Counted from the first letter of the stretch, positions 8,239 through 17,218 are shown. The stretch: DNA of 64,000 bases from Aliihoeflea sp023389195 (GCA_023389195.1 JAEWET010000028.1:7611-71610), one strand, 5' to 3'. A program made the numbers and translations. Notes: generated by a model from the letters alone, not told the origin.

Positions 8239-8723
8239 TCGAACAGCAGCGTCCGGATCAGGACGCCCTTCACCTTGCCGTCGGAACGGATGCGGGCGAT
8301 GTCGTCGAGGTCGGCCTTGAAGTGGCGGTAGCCCGATGCGCCCTCGATCTGATGCGGCTTGATCGTGCGCAGGAAGGCGAGGATGTCCTGATGGACGGCT
8401 TCGCCGACGAGTTCGTCGACCTCCTGCTCGAAGAGGAGCGTGGTTTCCAACCGCGCCCAGACATCCGCCGGGGCGGCGAGGGCGGTGGTGATGGCGGGAA
8501 GCGGCAGGAGCGCCAGGCTCGATTCATGTTCGCCCGCCACGGCGCCGGCGATCGCCTCGGCGGCTTCGGCCTTCGCGGCGCTCGCCTCCGAGCCCAGCAT
8601 GTCGCCGAGAAACCAGCCGGCACCGACGGCACCCGCCGTCAGCACCAGGAAGACGATGCCGGTCACGACGGCCGAGCCGCCCTTCTTCTTCTCGCCCGTC
8701 TTGTCTTCGATCGCGATTGCCAT
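8235..8723 (-). CDS. fliL: Flagellar basal body-associated protein FliL
   Basis: 162 aa. A short Lys-rich cytoplasmic tail is followed by one membrane helix (about residues 18-42, VVTGIVFLVLTAGAVGAGW) and a periplasmic domain ending in KGVLIRTLLFE, which is the FliL C-terminal pattern. FliL surrounds the stator units and aids their engagement. It overlaps fliP by four bases and lies 12 bases after flgH, so it is cotranscribed with both. Confidence 0.9.
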   Translation of the reverse strand: MAIAIEDKTGEKKKGGSAVVTGIVFLVLTAGAVGAGWFLGDMLGSEASAAKAEAAEAIAGAVAGEHESSLALLPLPAITTALAAPADVWARLETTLLFEQEVDELVGEAVHQDILAFLRTIKPHQIEGASGYRHFKADLDDIARIRSDGKVKGVLIRTLLFE

Positions 8724-8735
8724 TGCTGCGATCTC

Positions 8736-9440
8736 CTAGAAGGGAAGCACGGTGTCGACGACCTGCTGGCCCCAGGTCGGCTGCTGGACTTCCGACAGGC
8801 GTCCGCGTCCGCCATAGGAGACGCGGGCCTCGGCGATGCGCTCGTAGGAAATCGTGTTCTCGGCGCCGATGTCGGAGGGTCGCACGATGCCGGCGATGGT
8901 GAGGATGCGCAGTTCGGCGTTCACGCGCACTTCCTGCGAGCCCATGATCAGGAGATTGCCGTTTGGCAGCACGTCGGTGACGACGGCGGCGACGCGCATG
9001 TTGATCTGCTCTGAGCGCTCCGTGGTGCCGCGGCCGGTGCTCTGGCTGTTGCCCGATGCGGTGAGGTCCAGCCCGCCGCCGGTGGAAGCGCCCTGCCATC
9101 CGGCATTGCCGGACAGGCCCATCGTGCGCGCCGAGGTGCGGCGGCGATCGGATTCGTTGTTCAATTCGGCCCGGTCGTTGATCGAGATCAGCACCGTCAG
9201 GATGTCGCCATTGTCGAGCGCCCGGGCGTCGGTGAAGAGCCGGCTCTGGCGATCGTCCCAGAGCGAGTTGCGACGCACCTGCGGCGCATCGGGGTTCGGG
9301 TAGGTCATGGTCTGCTTGGTGCCGGAGACCACGCCGTAGCCGACCGGCGTCAGCTTCGGCTCCTTGCCGAGTTCGGCGGTCTGCGAACAGCCGGCGAGCG
9401 TCAGGAGGGCGAGGGCGGCAATGCCGTGGCGAGCGATCAT
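8736..9440 (-). CDS. flgH: Flagellar L-ring lipoprotein FlgH
   Basis: 234 aa with a lipoprotein signal (ALALLTLAGCSQ), the Cys at about 18 being the lipidated residue. The conserved FlgH body follows, including LWDDRQSRLFTDARALDNGDI and LPNGNLLIMGSQEVRVN. FlgH forms the outer-membrane bushing of the rod. The ATG overlaps the motE stop as ATGA. Confidence 0.96.
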   Translation of the reverse strand: MIARHGIAALALLTLAGCSQTAELGKEPKLTPVGYGVVSGTKQTMTYPNPDAPQVRRNSLWDDRQSRLFTDARALDNGDILTVLISINDRAELNNESDRRRTSARTMGLSGNAGWQGASTGGGLDLTASGNSQSTGRGTTERSEQINMRVAAVVTDVLPNGNLLIMGSQEVRVNAELRILTIAGIVRPSDIGAENTISYERIAEARVSYGGRGRLSEVQQPTWGQQVVDTVLPF

Positions 9441-9934
9441 GACGGGTCCTTTTCGCGCGCGGCGCTCGCCATGATCGACGTCACGCCGGCAGCGGCCTTC
9501 GTTTCCATTTCATTCATGATGATGCCGGCCTTGCGGGCGTCGAGCTTCATCAGGATGCCGGCGGCAAGCTCCGGCCCGAGTTCGGTCAGGCGCTCGGCGG
9601 CGGCGTCGGGGCGCATGCGGCCGTAGATGTCGACGACATTGTCCTGCGCCTTGGCAAGGAACGTCTCGCGGCGGCGAAGCCATTCCTCGTATTCGGCGCG
9701 CTTTTCCTCGAGTGCGGCGATGCGGGCATCGATCTCGGCCTGGAGGCTGCGCAGTTCCTCGGCCTGAAGCGCGTAGCGCTGGTCGCGGGCGGCGTCGGCG
9801 ATGTTGGTGCAGAAGCGCTCTGCATCGTTCGAGACGATCTGCGTTTCCTGCGTGGCGGCCGGGCCGGCGACGAGGAGCAGGCAGCCGGCAACGGCCGAAA
9901 GCCGCAATGTCTGGATGAAGGTCGAGTGTGTCAT
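9437..9934 (-). CDS. motE: MotE, chaperone for MotC
   Basis: 165 aa with a signal peptide (residues 1-29), a Glu/Ala/Arg coiled coil at about 50-105 (EELRSLQAEIDARIAALEEK) and a C-terminal MgtE-N-like segment (AGILMKLDARKAGIIMNEM). In S. meliloti MotE is a periplasmic chaperone that stabilises and targets MotC. The position between flgI and flgH is the same there. Nothing in the reading frame is unusual. Confidence 0.88.
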   Translation of the reverse strand: MTHSTFIQTLRLSAVAGCLLLVAGPAATQETQIVSNDAERFCTNIADAARDQRYALQAEELRSLQAEIDARIAALEEKRAEYEEWLRRRETFLAKAQDNVVDIYGRMRPDAAAERLTELGPELAAGILMKLDARKAGIIMNEMETKAAAGVTSIMASAAREKDPS

Positions 9935-9942
9935 CGCGCGGC

Positions 9943-11046
9943 CTACTGCACCACCAGCTCGGCCTGAAGCGCGCCGGCGGTCTTGATGCCCTGGAGAATG
10001 GAGATGATGCCGTCCGGCTTGACGCCGAGGCGGTTGAGCCCGGCGACCAGCGTCTCGAGGTTCGGCCCGTCGAGAAGCGCGACCTGCGCGTCGGGCTGCT
10101 GGGCCTCGATCTGGGTGAAGTCCTCGATCGCCGTCTGTCCGTCGGTAAACGGATCGGGCTGGACGACCTGCGGCATTTCGGTGATGCGAACCGTCAGCGT
10201 GCCGTGGCTGATCGCCACGCGGGCGATCTTGACGTCCTGACCGATGACGATGGTGCCGGTGCGCTCGTCGACGACGACGCGGGCGGGCGTGTCGGACTGG
10301 ACGACGAGGTTTTCGATCTCGGCGTAGAAGCGCGCGGTCGAGACGTTTGCCGGCCGCGTGATCGTCACGGTGCGCGCGTCCTGCTCGGCGGCGACGGCGG
10401 TGCCGAAGCGCTGGCGGGCGTAGGTGTTGATCGCATCGGTAATGCGAACCGCGGTCGAGAAATCGGGGTTGCGCAGTTGCAGCGTCAGTGTCGTGTCTCC
10501 GTTGAACGAGCCGGGAACCTGCCGCTCGACGATGGCGCCGTTCGGCACGCGGCCGGCGGTGGGAACGCCCTGCGTCAGCGTTTCGGCCGCGCCCTGCGCG
10601 GTGAAGCCGGAGACGATGACGCCGCCTTGTGCCACCGCATAGATGTCGCCGTCGGGCGCGCGCAGCGGGGTCATGACAAGTGTGCCGCCCTGCAGCGAGG
10701 CGGCGTCGCCCATCGACGAGACGTTGACGTCGATGCGGGCGCCGGACTGGACGAAGGCGGGCAGGTTGGCGGTGACGATGACGGCCGCGACGTTGCGGGA
10801 GCGCGCGGCCGACCCTTGCGAGGCGATGCCGAGATTTTCAAGCATGGCGCGGATCGACTGTTCGGTGAACGGCGAGTTGCGCAGGCTGTCGCCCGAGCCC
10901 TGCAGGCCGATGACGAGGCCGTAGCCGACGAGCTGGTTGTCGCGCGCGCTCTGGAGCGTCGCGACGTCCTTGATGCGCGAGGTCGCGCCGGCCGGCAGCG
11001 CGAAGGCTGCCAGCGCAGCGAGGATGACGATCGCGATGCGCTTCAT
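9943..11046 (-). CDS. flgI: Flagellar P-ring protein FlgI
   Basis: 367 aa with a cleavable signal peptide (MKRIAIVILAALAAFALPAG). The conserved mature start (SRIKDVATLQSARDNQLVGY) and GLQGSGDSL identify FlgI. It forms the periplasmic ring around the rod in the peptidoglycan layer. The ATG overlaps the flgA stop as ATGA. The length is standard. Confidence 0.97.
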   Translation of the reverse strand: MKRIAIVILAALAAFALPAGATSRIKDVATLQSARDNQLVGYGLVIGLQGSGDSLRNSPFTEQSIRAMLENLGIASQGSAARSRNVAAVIVTANLPAFVQSGARIDVNVSSMGDAASLQGGTLVMTPLRAPDGDIYAVAQGGVIVSGFTAQGAAETLTQGVPTAGRVPNGAIVERQVPGSFNGDTTLTLQLRNPDFSTAVRITDAINTYARQRFGTAVAAEQDARTVTITRPANVSTARFYAEIENLVVQSDTPARVVVDERTGTIVIGQDVKIARVAISHGTLTVRITEMPQVVQPDPFTDGQTAIEDFTQIEAQQPDAQVALLDGPNLETLVAGLNRLGVKPDGIISILQGIKTAGALQAELVVQ

Positions 11047-11501
11047 GATGCGGAGACCCGGACCGTGCCGTCGGCCATGACGACGCCGGAGACGACTGCG
11101 CCGGAATCGAGATTGCGGATGCGCACGATGTCGCCGGTCGAGCCCGGCTGGAGCGGAACGCCGGTGACGGAAATGACGAGCGGGCCCTGCACGAACTGCA
11201 TCTCGACCGGCTTTCCGGCCTCGACGACATAGGCTTCGCGCAATGCCGCGACCGCGACCATGCGGCCGGGCAGCAGCGTGTTCTTCGCGACCTTGCCGGC
11301 GAACTGTTCCATGTCGAGCGCGTAGATGGAGGGGTTCGGAAGCTGGCGGCGCAGCGGCACGACTTCGAGCAGGTCGAAGCCGATTTCCTGGCCTGGATAG
11401 ATGACGCGCGTCGGCACCACGACCGTTTCCTGCGCGGCCGCAAAGGCCGGAGCGAGGAGGGCGAGGGCGGCGAAGGCGATGCCGATCATGCGACGCGACA
11501 T
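11043..11501 (-). CDS. flgA: FlgA, chaperone for P-ring assembly
   Basis: 152 aa with a signal peptide (residues 1-23). The rest matches the SAF-domain C-terminal half of FlgA (AKNTLLPGRMVAVAALRE, then VVSGVVMADGTVRV). FlgA is a periplasmic chaperone for FlgI. It is shorter than the enterobacterial form of about 220 aa but normal for rhizobia. It lies seven bases after flgG and overlaps flgI. Confidence 0.9.
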   Translation of the reverse strand: MSRRMIGIAFAALALLAPAFAAAQETVVVPTRVIYPGQEIGFDLLEVVPLRRQLPNPSIYALDMEQFAGKVAKNTLLPGRMVAVAALREAYVVEAGKPVEMQFVQGPLVISVTGVPLQPGSTGDIVRIRNLDSGAVVSGVVMADGTVRVSAS

Positions 11502-11507
11502 GGCGTC

Positions 11508-12296
11508 CTACCTCATGTTCTGCGAAACGGTCGCCGCCATCTGGTCGGCGGTCGTGATGACCTTGGAATTCATCTCGTAGCCGCGCTGGGCGTTGATCAG
11601 CTCGGTGATTTCGCGAACCGGATCGACGTTGGAGCTTTCGAGATACCCTTGCGCGATGGTGCCGAGGCCGGCGATGCCGGGCAGGCCCTGCACCGGATCG
11701 CCCGAAGCGCCCGTCTGGCGGAAGAGATTGTCGCCGAGCGGCGCGAGGCCCGCATCGTTGGCGAAGGCGACGAGGTTCAACTGGCCGAGTTCGGCCGGCT
11801 CTTCCTGGCCGGGGATGCGCGCGAAGACCTGGCCCGAGCCGTTGACCGTGAAGTCGAGCGCGTTTTCCGGCACGACGATGTTGGGCAGGACGCGCATGCC
11901 CTGCACCGTCACCACCTCGCCCTCGGCATTCAAGTTGAACGCGCCGGCGCGGGTGTAGAGCACCTCGCCGTCCGGCCCCTCGATCTCGAACCAGCCGCCG
12001 CCCTGGATGGCGAGGTCGTGCGTGTTGCCGGTGGTGGCGAGCGCGCCCTGCATGTGGACGTTGCGGACAGCGGCCAGCTTGACGCCGAGGCCGAAGCTCG
12101 CGCCTTCCGGCACGACGCCGGTATCGGCGCGCGCGGGCACGCCCTGCAGGCGGTCGACCTGGTAGAGAAGATCGGTGAACTCGGCGCGGGCCCGCTTGAA
12201 GCCCGTCGTGTTCAGGTTTGCGATGTTGTTGGCAATGACTTCGAGATTGGCCTGCTGGGCCGTCATGCCTGTAGCCGCGATGGCGAGCGCTTTCAT
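11508..12296 (-). CDS. flgG: Flagellar distal rod protein FlgG
   Basis: 262 aa. The N-terminus (MKALAIAATGMTAQQANLE) carries the rod/hook family motif with ANNIANLNTTGFKR. The C-terminus has YLESSNVDPVREITELINAQRGYEMNSK, the FlgG signature. It makes the distal rod that passes through the P and L rings. The gene sits between fliE and flgA, as in other rhizobia. Confidence 0.97.
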   Translation of the reverse strand: MKALAIAATGMTAQQANLEVIANNIANLNTTGFKRARAEFTDLLYQVDRLQGVPARADTGVVPEGASFGLGVKLAAVRNVHMQGALATTGNTHDLAIQGGGWFEIEGPDGEVLYTRAGAFNLNAEGEVVTVQGMRVLPNIVVPENALDFTVNGSGQVFARIPGQEEPAELGQLNLVAFANDAGLAPLGDNLFRQTGASGDPVQGLPGIAGLGTIAQGYLESSNVDPVREITELINAQRGYEMNSKVITTADQMAATVSQNMR

Positions 12297-12309
12297 GGTG
12301 TCGTCTCCG

Positions 12310-12621
12310 TCAGATCTGCATGCGGCTGATTTCGAGGTAGGAACTCACGATCTTGTCGCGGATCGCGATGGCTGCCTGGAGCGACTGCTCGGCGCTCATG
12401 ACCGCGTCGACCACTTCGCGTGTCTCCAGTCCGCCCTGCATCCCCTTGAAGGAGGCCTGCTCGGCGTTCTGAAGCTTGCCGATGGTCGCCATGGCGGTGT
12501 CGCCGAGCGCATCAGTGAAGCTCTGGCCGATGGAGGGCGCCTGCGCGGGCTGCGCGAAAGCGGCTTCGAAAGGCTTGGCGGTGCCGCCAATGTTCTGGAG
12601 GCCGGGAATGGCAGTCAGCAT
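12310..12621 (-). CDS. fliE: Flagellar hook-basal body protein FliE
   Basis: 103 aa. The C-terminal half (FKGMQGGLETREVVDAVMSAEQ, followed by IRDKIVSSYLEISRMQI) is the conserved FliE helix pair. FliE joins the MS ring and export gate to the proximal rod. The ATG shares a base with the flgC stop (TGATG), so it is translationally coupled. Confidence 0.93.
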   Translation of the reverse strand: MLTAIPGLQNIGGTAKPFEAAFAQPAQAPSIGQSFTDALGDTAMATIGKLQNAEQASFKGMQGGLETREVVDAVMSAEQSLQAAIAIRDKIVSSYLEISRMQI

Positions 12622-13037
12622 CAGGTGCTCCGCATCAGGTCGATTGTCATGGAGATGAGTTCGCGCGCCTGCTTGATGACCTGCAGATTGGCGTCATAGC
12701 CGCGATTGGCCTCGCGCATGTCGGCCATCTCGATCAGCATGTTGACGTTGGGCATGCGCACATAGCCGTTGGCGTCGGCCGCCTCGTGGCCCGGCAGATA
12801 TTCGAGCGGGAAGGCGGTCTGGTCGTTGGCGATCGAGGTGACGTTGACGAAGGAGCCGCCCGAGGCGCGGTCGAGTTCGGCCGCGAAGGTGATCGTCTTG
12901 CGCTGGAACGGGTCGGCGCCGGGCGTCGAGGCGGTCGACTGGGCGTTCGCCATATTTTCAGAGACGATGCGTAGCCGCTCGGACTGCGCGCCGAGACCGG
13001 ACGCGGCGACTTTCATGGAAGTGAGAAGCGGGTCCAT
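12621..13037 (-). CDS. flgC: Flagellar proximal rod protein FlgC
   Basis: 138 aa. The N-terminus contains MKVAASGLGAQSERLRIVSENMANA, with the rod-family Asn-rich motif. The C-terminus (MADMREANRGYDANLQVIKQ) is the matching helix. It forms part of the proximal rod with FlgB and FlgF. It follows flgB by five bases. Confidence 0.96.
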   Translation of the reverse strand: MDPLLTSMKVAASGLGAQSERLRIVSENMANAQSTASTPGADPFQRKTITFAAELDRASGGSFVNVTSIANDQTAFPLEYLPGHEAADANGYVRMPNVNMLIEMADMREANRGYDANLQVIKQARELISMTIDLMRST

Positions 13038-13042
13038 CTGCG

Positions 13043-13423
13043 TCAGCCTCGCGTCGTCATCAGATACATGCGGTGAAAGGCCTTCACGATGCCCGTATTG
13101 AGCTCCAGCCCGCGGCGGACTTCGCCCGCCTTCATCAGTTCTTCCTCGATCGCCACCGTGTTCTTCGACGGCAGTTCGGCGCCGGAGATTTCATTCTCGC
13201 GGATCTGGAAATCCTGGTTCGTTGCGCCGAGCGAGACGTGGTTGACATGCGTCTGCTGCAGCGAAACGCGCGTGTTGGACAGAACCTGTTCGAACGGCTC
13301 GATGTCCTTCGACGCGTAGCCGGGCGTGTTCACATTGGCGATGTTGCCCGACACGGTCGCCTGACGGACCGAAAGCCACTTGGCCTGTTCGGAGGCCAAC
13401 GAGAACAGGTTGACTGGTTGCAT
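13043..13423 (-). CDS. flgB: Flagellar proximal rod protein FlgB
   Basis: 126 aa. VSGNIANVNTPGYASKDIEPF is the FlgB version of the rod-protein N-terminal motif. The C-terminal helix carries NTGIVKAFHRMYLMTTRG. It builds the first part of the rod. GAGGAA lies seven bases before the ATG inside a small hairpin (13430-13450). The gene heads the flgB-flgC-fliE-flgG run. Confidence 0.95.
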   Translation of the reverse strand: MQPVNLFSLASEQAKWLSVRQATVSGNIANVNTPGYASKDIEPFEQVLSNTRVSLQQTHVNHVSLGATNQDFQIRENEISGAELPSKNTVAIEEELMKAGEVRRGLELNTGIVKAFHRMYLMTTRG

Positions 13424-13429
13424 GACATA

Positions 13430-13450
13430 TTCCTCGATCTTGACGAGGAA
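13430..13450 (-). promoter_or_regulatory. Hairpin holding the flgB ribosome binding site
   Basis: TTCCTCG and CGAGGAA form a perfect 7-bp stem with a 7-base loop. On the flgB mRNA the 3' arm is the GAGGAA Shine-Dalgarno sequence, seven bases before the start codon. The structure could dampen translation. This is inferred from sequence only. Confidence 0.45.
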
Positions 13451-13486
13451 CCTAGCGGGCCAGTCTTGCGTCAGCCTTGCGGATGG

Positions 13487-14026
13487 TTACTCGACGGTAA
13501 AGATCGAGCCGTTCGAATTGACCAGCACCCACCCGCCGTCGCGCTGTTCGATCGATGCGACCGTCGTCGCATCGGGAAGGGCGGAGCCCGGCTGGACGAC
13601 GAAGAGGCCGCCATCGTCCTCGATCATGGCGCGGCCATTGGCGACGTGGACGAGGCGATAGACGGGAAGTTCGCCGGGGAAGGGCTGGTCGGCGACCGCT
13701 TCGCGCGGCTCGTCGGCGCCCGGCGTGCCGGTCGCGAAGAGATCGAGCTCCATCACCGGAAACTCGTCGGGCGTCATCGGCGCCATGACGAGAGGGGGCT
13801 GGACCGTCGAGGCATCGGGACGGCCGGGCGTCATGTTGCCGGAAAAGCGCATCTCGGGCGGCGAGAACTGCTCCTGATTGAGGAATACGTACCAGGGAAA
13901 GACCGCGCAGGCGAAGGCGAGGCCGAGCCCGCCGGCGGTGATGACGATGTCGCCCTTCGTCAGCCCGCGCCGGTGCAAGAACCGCTTCCAGGCGGTGTCG
14001 TGGTGGTCAGTTTGCAGCGGGCGCAA
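13487..14026 (-). CDS. Conserved flagellar-cluster protein of unknown function
   Basis: 179 aa. One membrane helix lies at about residues 27-47 (DIVITAGGLGLAFACAVFPW), followed by an acidic Pro-rich segment and a C-terminal domain with repeated short beta stretches (YRLVHVANGRAMIEDDGGLF). A gene of similar place and size lies between fliI and flgB in S. meliloti and is also uncharacterised. The start overlaps the end of fliI by 20 bases. Topology suggests a short cytoplasmic tail and a periplasmic domain. I do not assign a role beyond probable flagellar assembly, which rests on the neighbours alone. Confidence 0.7.
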   Translation of the reverse strand: MRPLQTDHHDTAWKRFLHRRGLTKGDIVITAGGLGLAFACAVFPWYVFLNQEQFSPPEMRFSGNMTPGRPDASTVQPPLVMAPMTPDEFPVMELDLFATGTPGADEPREAVADQPFPGELPVYRLVHVANGRAMIEDDGGLFVVQPGSALPDATTVASIEQRDGGWVLVNSNGSIFTVE

Positions 14027-15371
14027 CAGGTTGCTCCTTGGGCTTCAGGCCGGTGGCCAGGTCGGCGAACGGGTCCCGCGAGGGACCGTCATGCGGGGAT
14101 TGCGCGAGCGCGGCATAGACGAGCGGTACCTGCCGGACGGCCTGGTCGAGCTCGTGGTCGGCGCCGGGCTGGTAGCCGCCGAGAAGGCGGATGTCGCGGG
14201 TATCCTCGAAGCGAGCAATCAGCGCCTTGAGCATCGTGACCAGCTTGCGCTCGTCGGGCGACCATGCCTTGGAACTCAGGCGCGAGATCGAGGCCAGCGG
14301 GTCGACCGGCGGATAGCGGCCCTGCTCGGCAATGGTGCGTTCCAGCACGACATGGCCATCGAGAATGCCGCGCGTGGCGTCGGCGACTGGGTCGTTGTGG
14401 TCGTCGCCATCGATGAGGACCGACAGGATTGCCGTGATCGAACCTTCGCCGGCGGGACCGGGGCCGGCGCGTTCGAGAAGTTTGGGCAGGTCGGTGAAGA
14501 CCGACGCGGGATAGCCGCGCGCGACGGGCGGTTCGCCGGCTGCGATCGCGACCTCGCGCAGGGCATGGGCGTAGCGCGTGATCGAATCGAGGACCAGGAG
14601 CACGCGGTCGCCGCGGGCGCGGAAATATTCGGCGACGCTCATCGCCGTTTCGGGCGCGCGCCGGCGCATCATCGCGCTCTCGTCGCTGGTCGAGACGACC
14701 GCGACGGTCTTGTTGATCGCCTTGCCGATCGTGTCTTCCAGGAATTCGCGCACCTCGCGGCCGCGCTCGCCGATCAGCGCGACGACGACGGTGTCGAAGG
14801 CGTCGGCATTGGCGAGCATCGCCAGAAGCGTCGACTTGCCGACGCCCGAGCCGGCGAAGACGCCCATGCGCTGACCGTAGCAAAGCGGGGTGAAGATATC
14901 GATGATCTTGACGCCGGTGCGAAACGGCTTGTCGACGCGCTGGCGCGACATGGCCGCGGGCGCGGACCGCGCCTTGTCGGACGTTCCCGGCGCGACGGGG
15001 CCGAAGCCGTCGATCGGCCGGCAAAGCGCGTCGATGGCGCGGCCGCGCCACGAGACGTCGGGTGAGAGCCCGAGCGGGCCGACGATCGTGACCGTCTCGC
15101 CGACACCGGCATCCGCCGAGCGGTCGAAGGGCGAGACCATCACGCCGGAGGAGGCGATCTGCACCACTTCGCCGAGTTTCAGCCCGGCGCGCGAGCGCAG
15201 TTCGACGACGTCGCCGAGGCGCGCGGTGCGGGTCAGACCGTCGACCATGATGTGAGTGGCGGTGACTTCGGTCACGCGGCCGCCGGAGCGCACGAGCCCG
15301 TCGGCATCGGCAAAGCGCAGATGCAGCCGTTCGAGCGCTTCGAGTGCGGTCGGGACCGGGATCGATCTCAT
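14007..15371 (-). CDS. fliI: Flagellar export ATPase FliI
   Basis: 454 aa. The Walker A motif AGSGVGKS is at residues 173-180, Walker B is in VLLVLDSITRYAHALRE, and the F1-beta-like core is complete. FliI powers and regulates protein export through the flagellar type III gate together with FliH and FliJ. It starts one base after flgF and overlaps the next gene by 20 bases. Its FliH partner is encoded at 3975-4607 in the same window; no fliJ was recognised. Confidence 0.97.
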   Translation of the reverse strand: MRSIPVPTALEALERLHLRFADADGLVRSGGRVTEVTATHIMVDGLTRTARLGDVVELRSRAGLKLGEVVQIASSGVMVSPFDRSADAGVGETVTIVGPLGLSPDVSWRGRAIDALCRPIDGFGPVAPGTSDKARSAPAAMSRQRVDKPFRTGVKIIDIFTPLCYGQRMGVFAGSGVGKSTLLAMLANADAFDTVVVALIGERGREVREFLEDTIGKAINKTVAVVSTSDESAMMRRRAPETAMSVAEYFRARGDRVLLVLDSITRYAHALREVAIAAGEPPVARGYPASVFTDLPKLLERAGPGPAGEGSITAILSVLIDGDDHNDPVADATRGILDGHVVLERTIAEQGRYPPVDPLASISRLSSKAWSPDERKLVTMLKALIARFEDTRDIRLLGGYQPGADHELDQAVRQVPLVYAALAQSPHDGPSRDPFADLATGLKPKEQPVAPAAN

Positions 15372-15372
15372 G

Positions 15373-16092
15373 CTATGCGCCCAGCGCCTTCACCGCTTCG
15401 TCGAGCTTGCTCTCGCTGCTGCGGGTCAGCGCCGCCATGTTTTCGAAGGCGCGCTGGACCTGGATCAGGCGCGTCATTTCCAGCACTGGGTCGACGTTGG
15501 AATTCTCGACGAAGCCCTGCATCACGCCGACATCGATCCGGTCGACGACGGGCTGCGGCTCGGTCGGCGGGACGACGCCGGAATTGCCGTAGCGGACGAA
15601 ATCGGCGCCGGGCGTGAATTCGAACAGGCCGATGCCGCCGACCAGATTGCCGCCCTGGCGGATGATGCCGTCGGCCGAGACGACCGGCGGGCCGGCCTGC
15701 GGGTCGAGGATGATCTCGGCGCCGCCGGCATCGACGACCGGATGGCCCTCGATCGAGACGAGCTGGCCGTTGGGCTGGATGGTGAAGCGGCCGTCGCGGG
15801 TCATGATGAGGCCCTGCGGGGTCTGGATGCCAAACCAGGCCTCGCCCTTGATCGCCATGTCGAGCGGGTTGCCGGTTTCCTTCATGCCGCCCGATGCGGT
15901 GGAAAGATAGGTTTCGCCGGTCGACACGAACGACATCGAGCCCTTGCCCATGCCGGAGACGAGGTCCTCGAACTTCACGCCGGTGGCGCGAAAGCCGACC
16001 GTGCCGGCATTGGCGACGTTGTCGGCGATGGTGGTGAGGCGACGCTCGAGCGCGACCTGGGAGGATAGGGCGACGTAGAGTCCGGGCTGCAC
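15373..16092 (-). CDS. flgF: Flagellar proximal rod protein FlgF
   Basis: 239 aa. The N-terminus (LYVALSSQVALERRLTTIAD) and NVANAGTVGFRATGVKFEDL are the rod-family motif in its FlgF form. The C-terminus carries FVENSNVDPVLEMTRLIQVQ. It is shorter than FlgG and lacks the FlgG end sequence. It lies 10 bases after the DUF1217 gene and one base before fliI. Confidence 0.94.
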   Translation of the reverse strand: MQPGLYVALSSQVALERRLTTIADNVANAGTVGFRATGVKFEDLVSGMGKGSMSFVSTGETYLSTASGGMKETGNPLDMAIKGEAWFGIQTPQGLIMTRDGRFTIQPNGQLVSIEGHPVVDAGGAEIILDPQAGPPVVSADGIIRQGGNLVGGIGLFEFTPGADFVRYGNSGVVPPTEPQPVVDRIDVGVMQGFVENSNVDPVLEMTRLIQVQRAFENMAALTRSSESKLDEAVKALGA

Positions 16093-16102
16093 GGGCGAGA
16101 CC

Positions 16103-17218
16103 TCAGCTTTTCATTCGGGCGATGGTGAGAAGGACGTCCTGCGAGATGCCGAACTCGGGCTGCTGGAACAGCACCAGCGCCGGGTTGCTCGCGGCGCTCG
16201 ACGGATTGTTCATCTCCCACATGGCGGCGAAGCGGGAGAGGAACTTGCCGAGCGCCTCGGGGTCCTTGAAATCCTCGATGTCGAGGCGGCTTTCGAAGAA
16301 CTTCACCTGCTTGTCGATGTCGGACTGCGCGAAGGCGTCCGGAAGGCCGAGCGCGCCACGCACGACCTGGCCGAGCGCCCGGTCGCCGAGCACCTCGAAC
16401 CAGTTGGAGATGCCGCCGGCCTTGCGCTCGAAATAGAGCGCGAGGCGCACGCCCTCGTTCTGCGTGCCGGCATCTTCTTCGAGCGTCTGGCGCAGATAGC
16501 TGCCGACGGCGAGGTCGCCTGCCTTGGTGAAGGTGGTGGCGCTCTCGCCATATTCGGCGAAATTGTAGGCCTGGACGAAGGCGAGGAGCTTGGGCTCCTC
16601 ATCCTCGTCCTTCGCCAGCGCCTCGACGCCCTCGACGCCGCCCGCGAGCAGTTTGCGGATGAATTCGGGATCGCCGGCGCGGTCCTCCAGCCCGTAGGCG
16701 CGGATCGCGTAGTCGTAGAGGCGCTCGTTGGCGATGAGGCCTTCGGCGGAGGTGACGGTCGGGATGGTCTGCAGGTAGTAGGCCGTTTCGGCCTTCTGCG
16801 TCTCGGCCGGGATCAGGTCGCGCTTGGCGGCGAGGGCATAGAGATCGATCGCGCCGGTCTGGGCCGGGTTGTAGGTCGTCGCGCCCGCGCCGTGCCTGGC
16901 GAAGTCGAACGCCTTGGCGAACTCGGCATAGCGCTTGTCGGTCAGCTTGTTGGCGAAGGAATCGGGATCTTCGACGCCCTCTTCGAGCACCTTGACCATG
17001 AAGGCCTTGGCATAGGCCATGTCCTGCAGGCCGAACGCCTTCATCGCGTAGTTGAAGAGGCGGTAGTCGTCGACGAACTCCTCGATCGTCGTGACCTTGG
17101 AGATGTTGGCGAGGTAATGGTCGGTCTCGCGCCGGACCACCGGCTGCGCCTCGATGCGCTCCAGCGAGCGATCGAGATTGCGCACGATGTTCTGATAGGT
17201 CGCAAGCGTCCCGATCAC
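16103..17218 (-). CDS. DUF1217 flagellar-cluster protein
   Basis: 371 aa from a GTG codon with GGGGA about eight bases upstream. The sequence has at least two related units: YLANISKVTTIEEFVDDYRL with FNYAMKAFGLQDM near residue 40-70, and a second YYLQTIPTVTSAEGLI with YDYAIRAYGLED near 145-185. A third, weaker unit starts near 245 (SYLRQTLEEDAG). This is the DUF1217 pattern found next to motA and flgF in rhizobia. It has no signal peptide or membrane segment. Its function is unknown; possible roles are export substrate or chaperone. It opens the long minus-strand operon. Confidence 0.8.
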   Translation of the reverse strand: MIGTLATYQNIVRNLDRSLERIEAQPVVRRETDHYLANISKVTTIEEFVDDYRLFNYAMKAFGLQDMAYAKAFMVKVLEEGVEDPDSFANKLTDKRYAEFAKAFDFARHGAGATTYNPAQTGAIDLYALAAKRDLIPAETQKAETAYYLQTIPTVTSAEGLIANERLYDYAIRAYGLEDRAGDPEFIRKLLAGGVEGVEALAKDEDEEPKLLAFVQAYNFAEYGESATTFTKAGDLAVGSYLRQTLEEDAGTQNEGVRLALYFERKAGGISNWFEVLGDRALGQVVRGALGLPDAFAQSDIDKQVKFFESRLDIEDFKDPEALGKFLSRFAAMWEMNNPSSAASNPALVLFQQPEFGISQDVLLTIARMKS

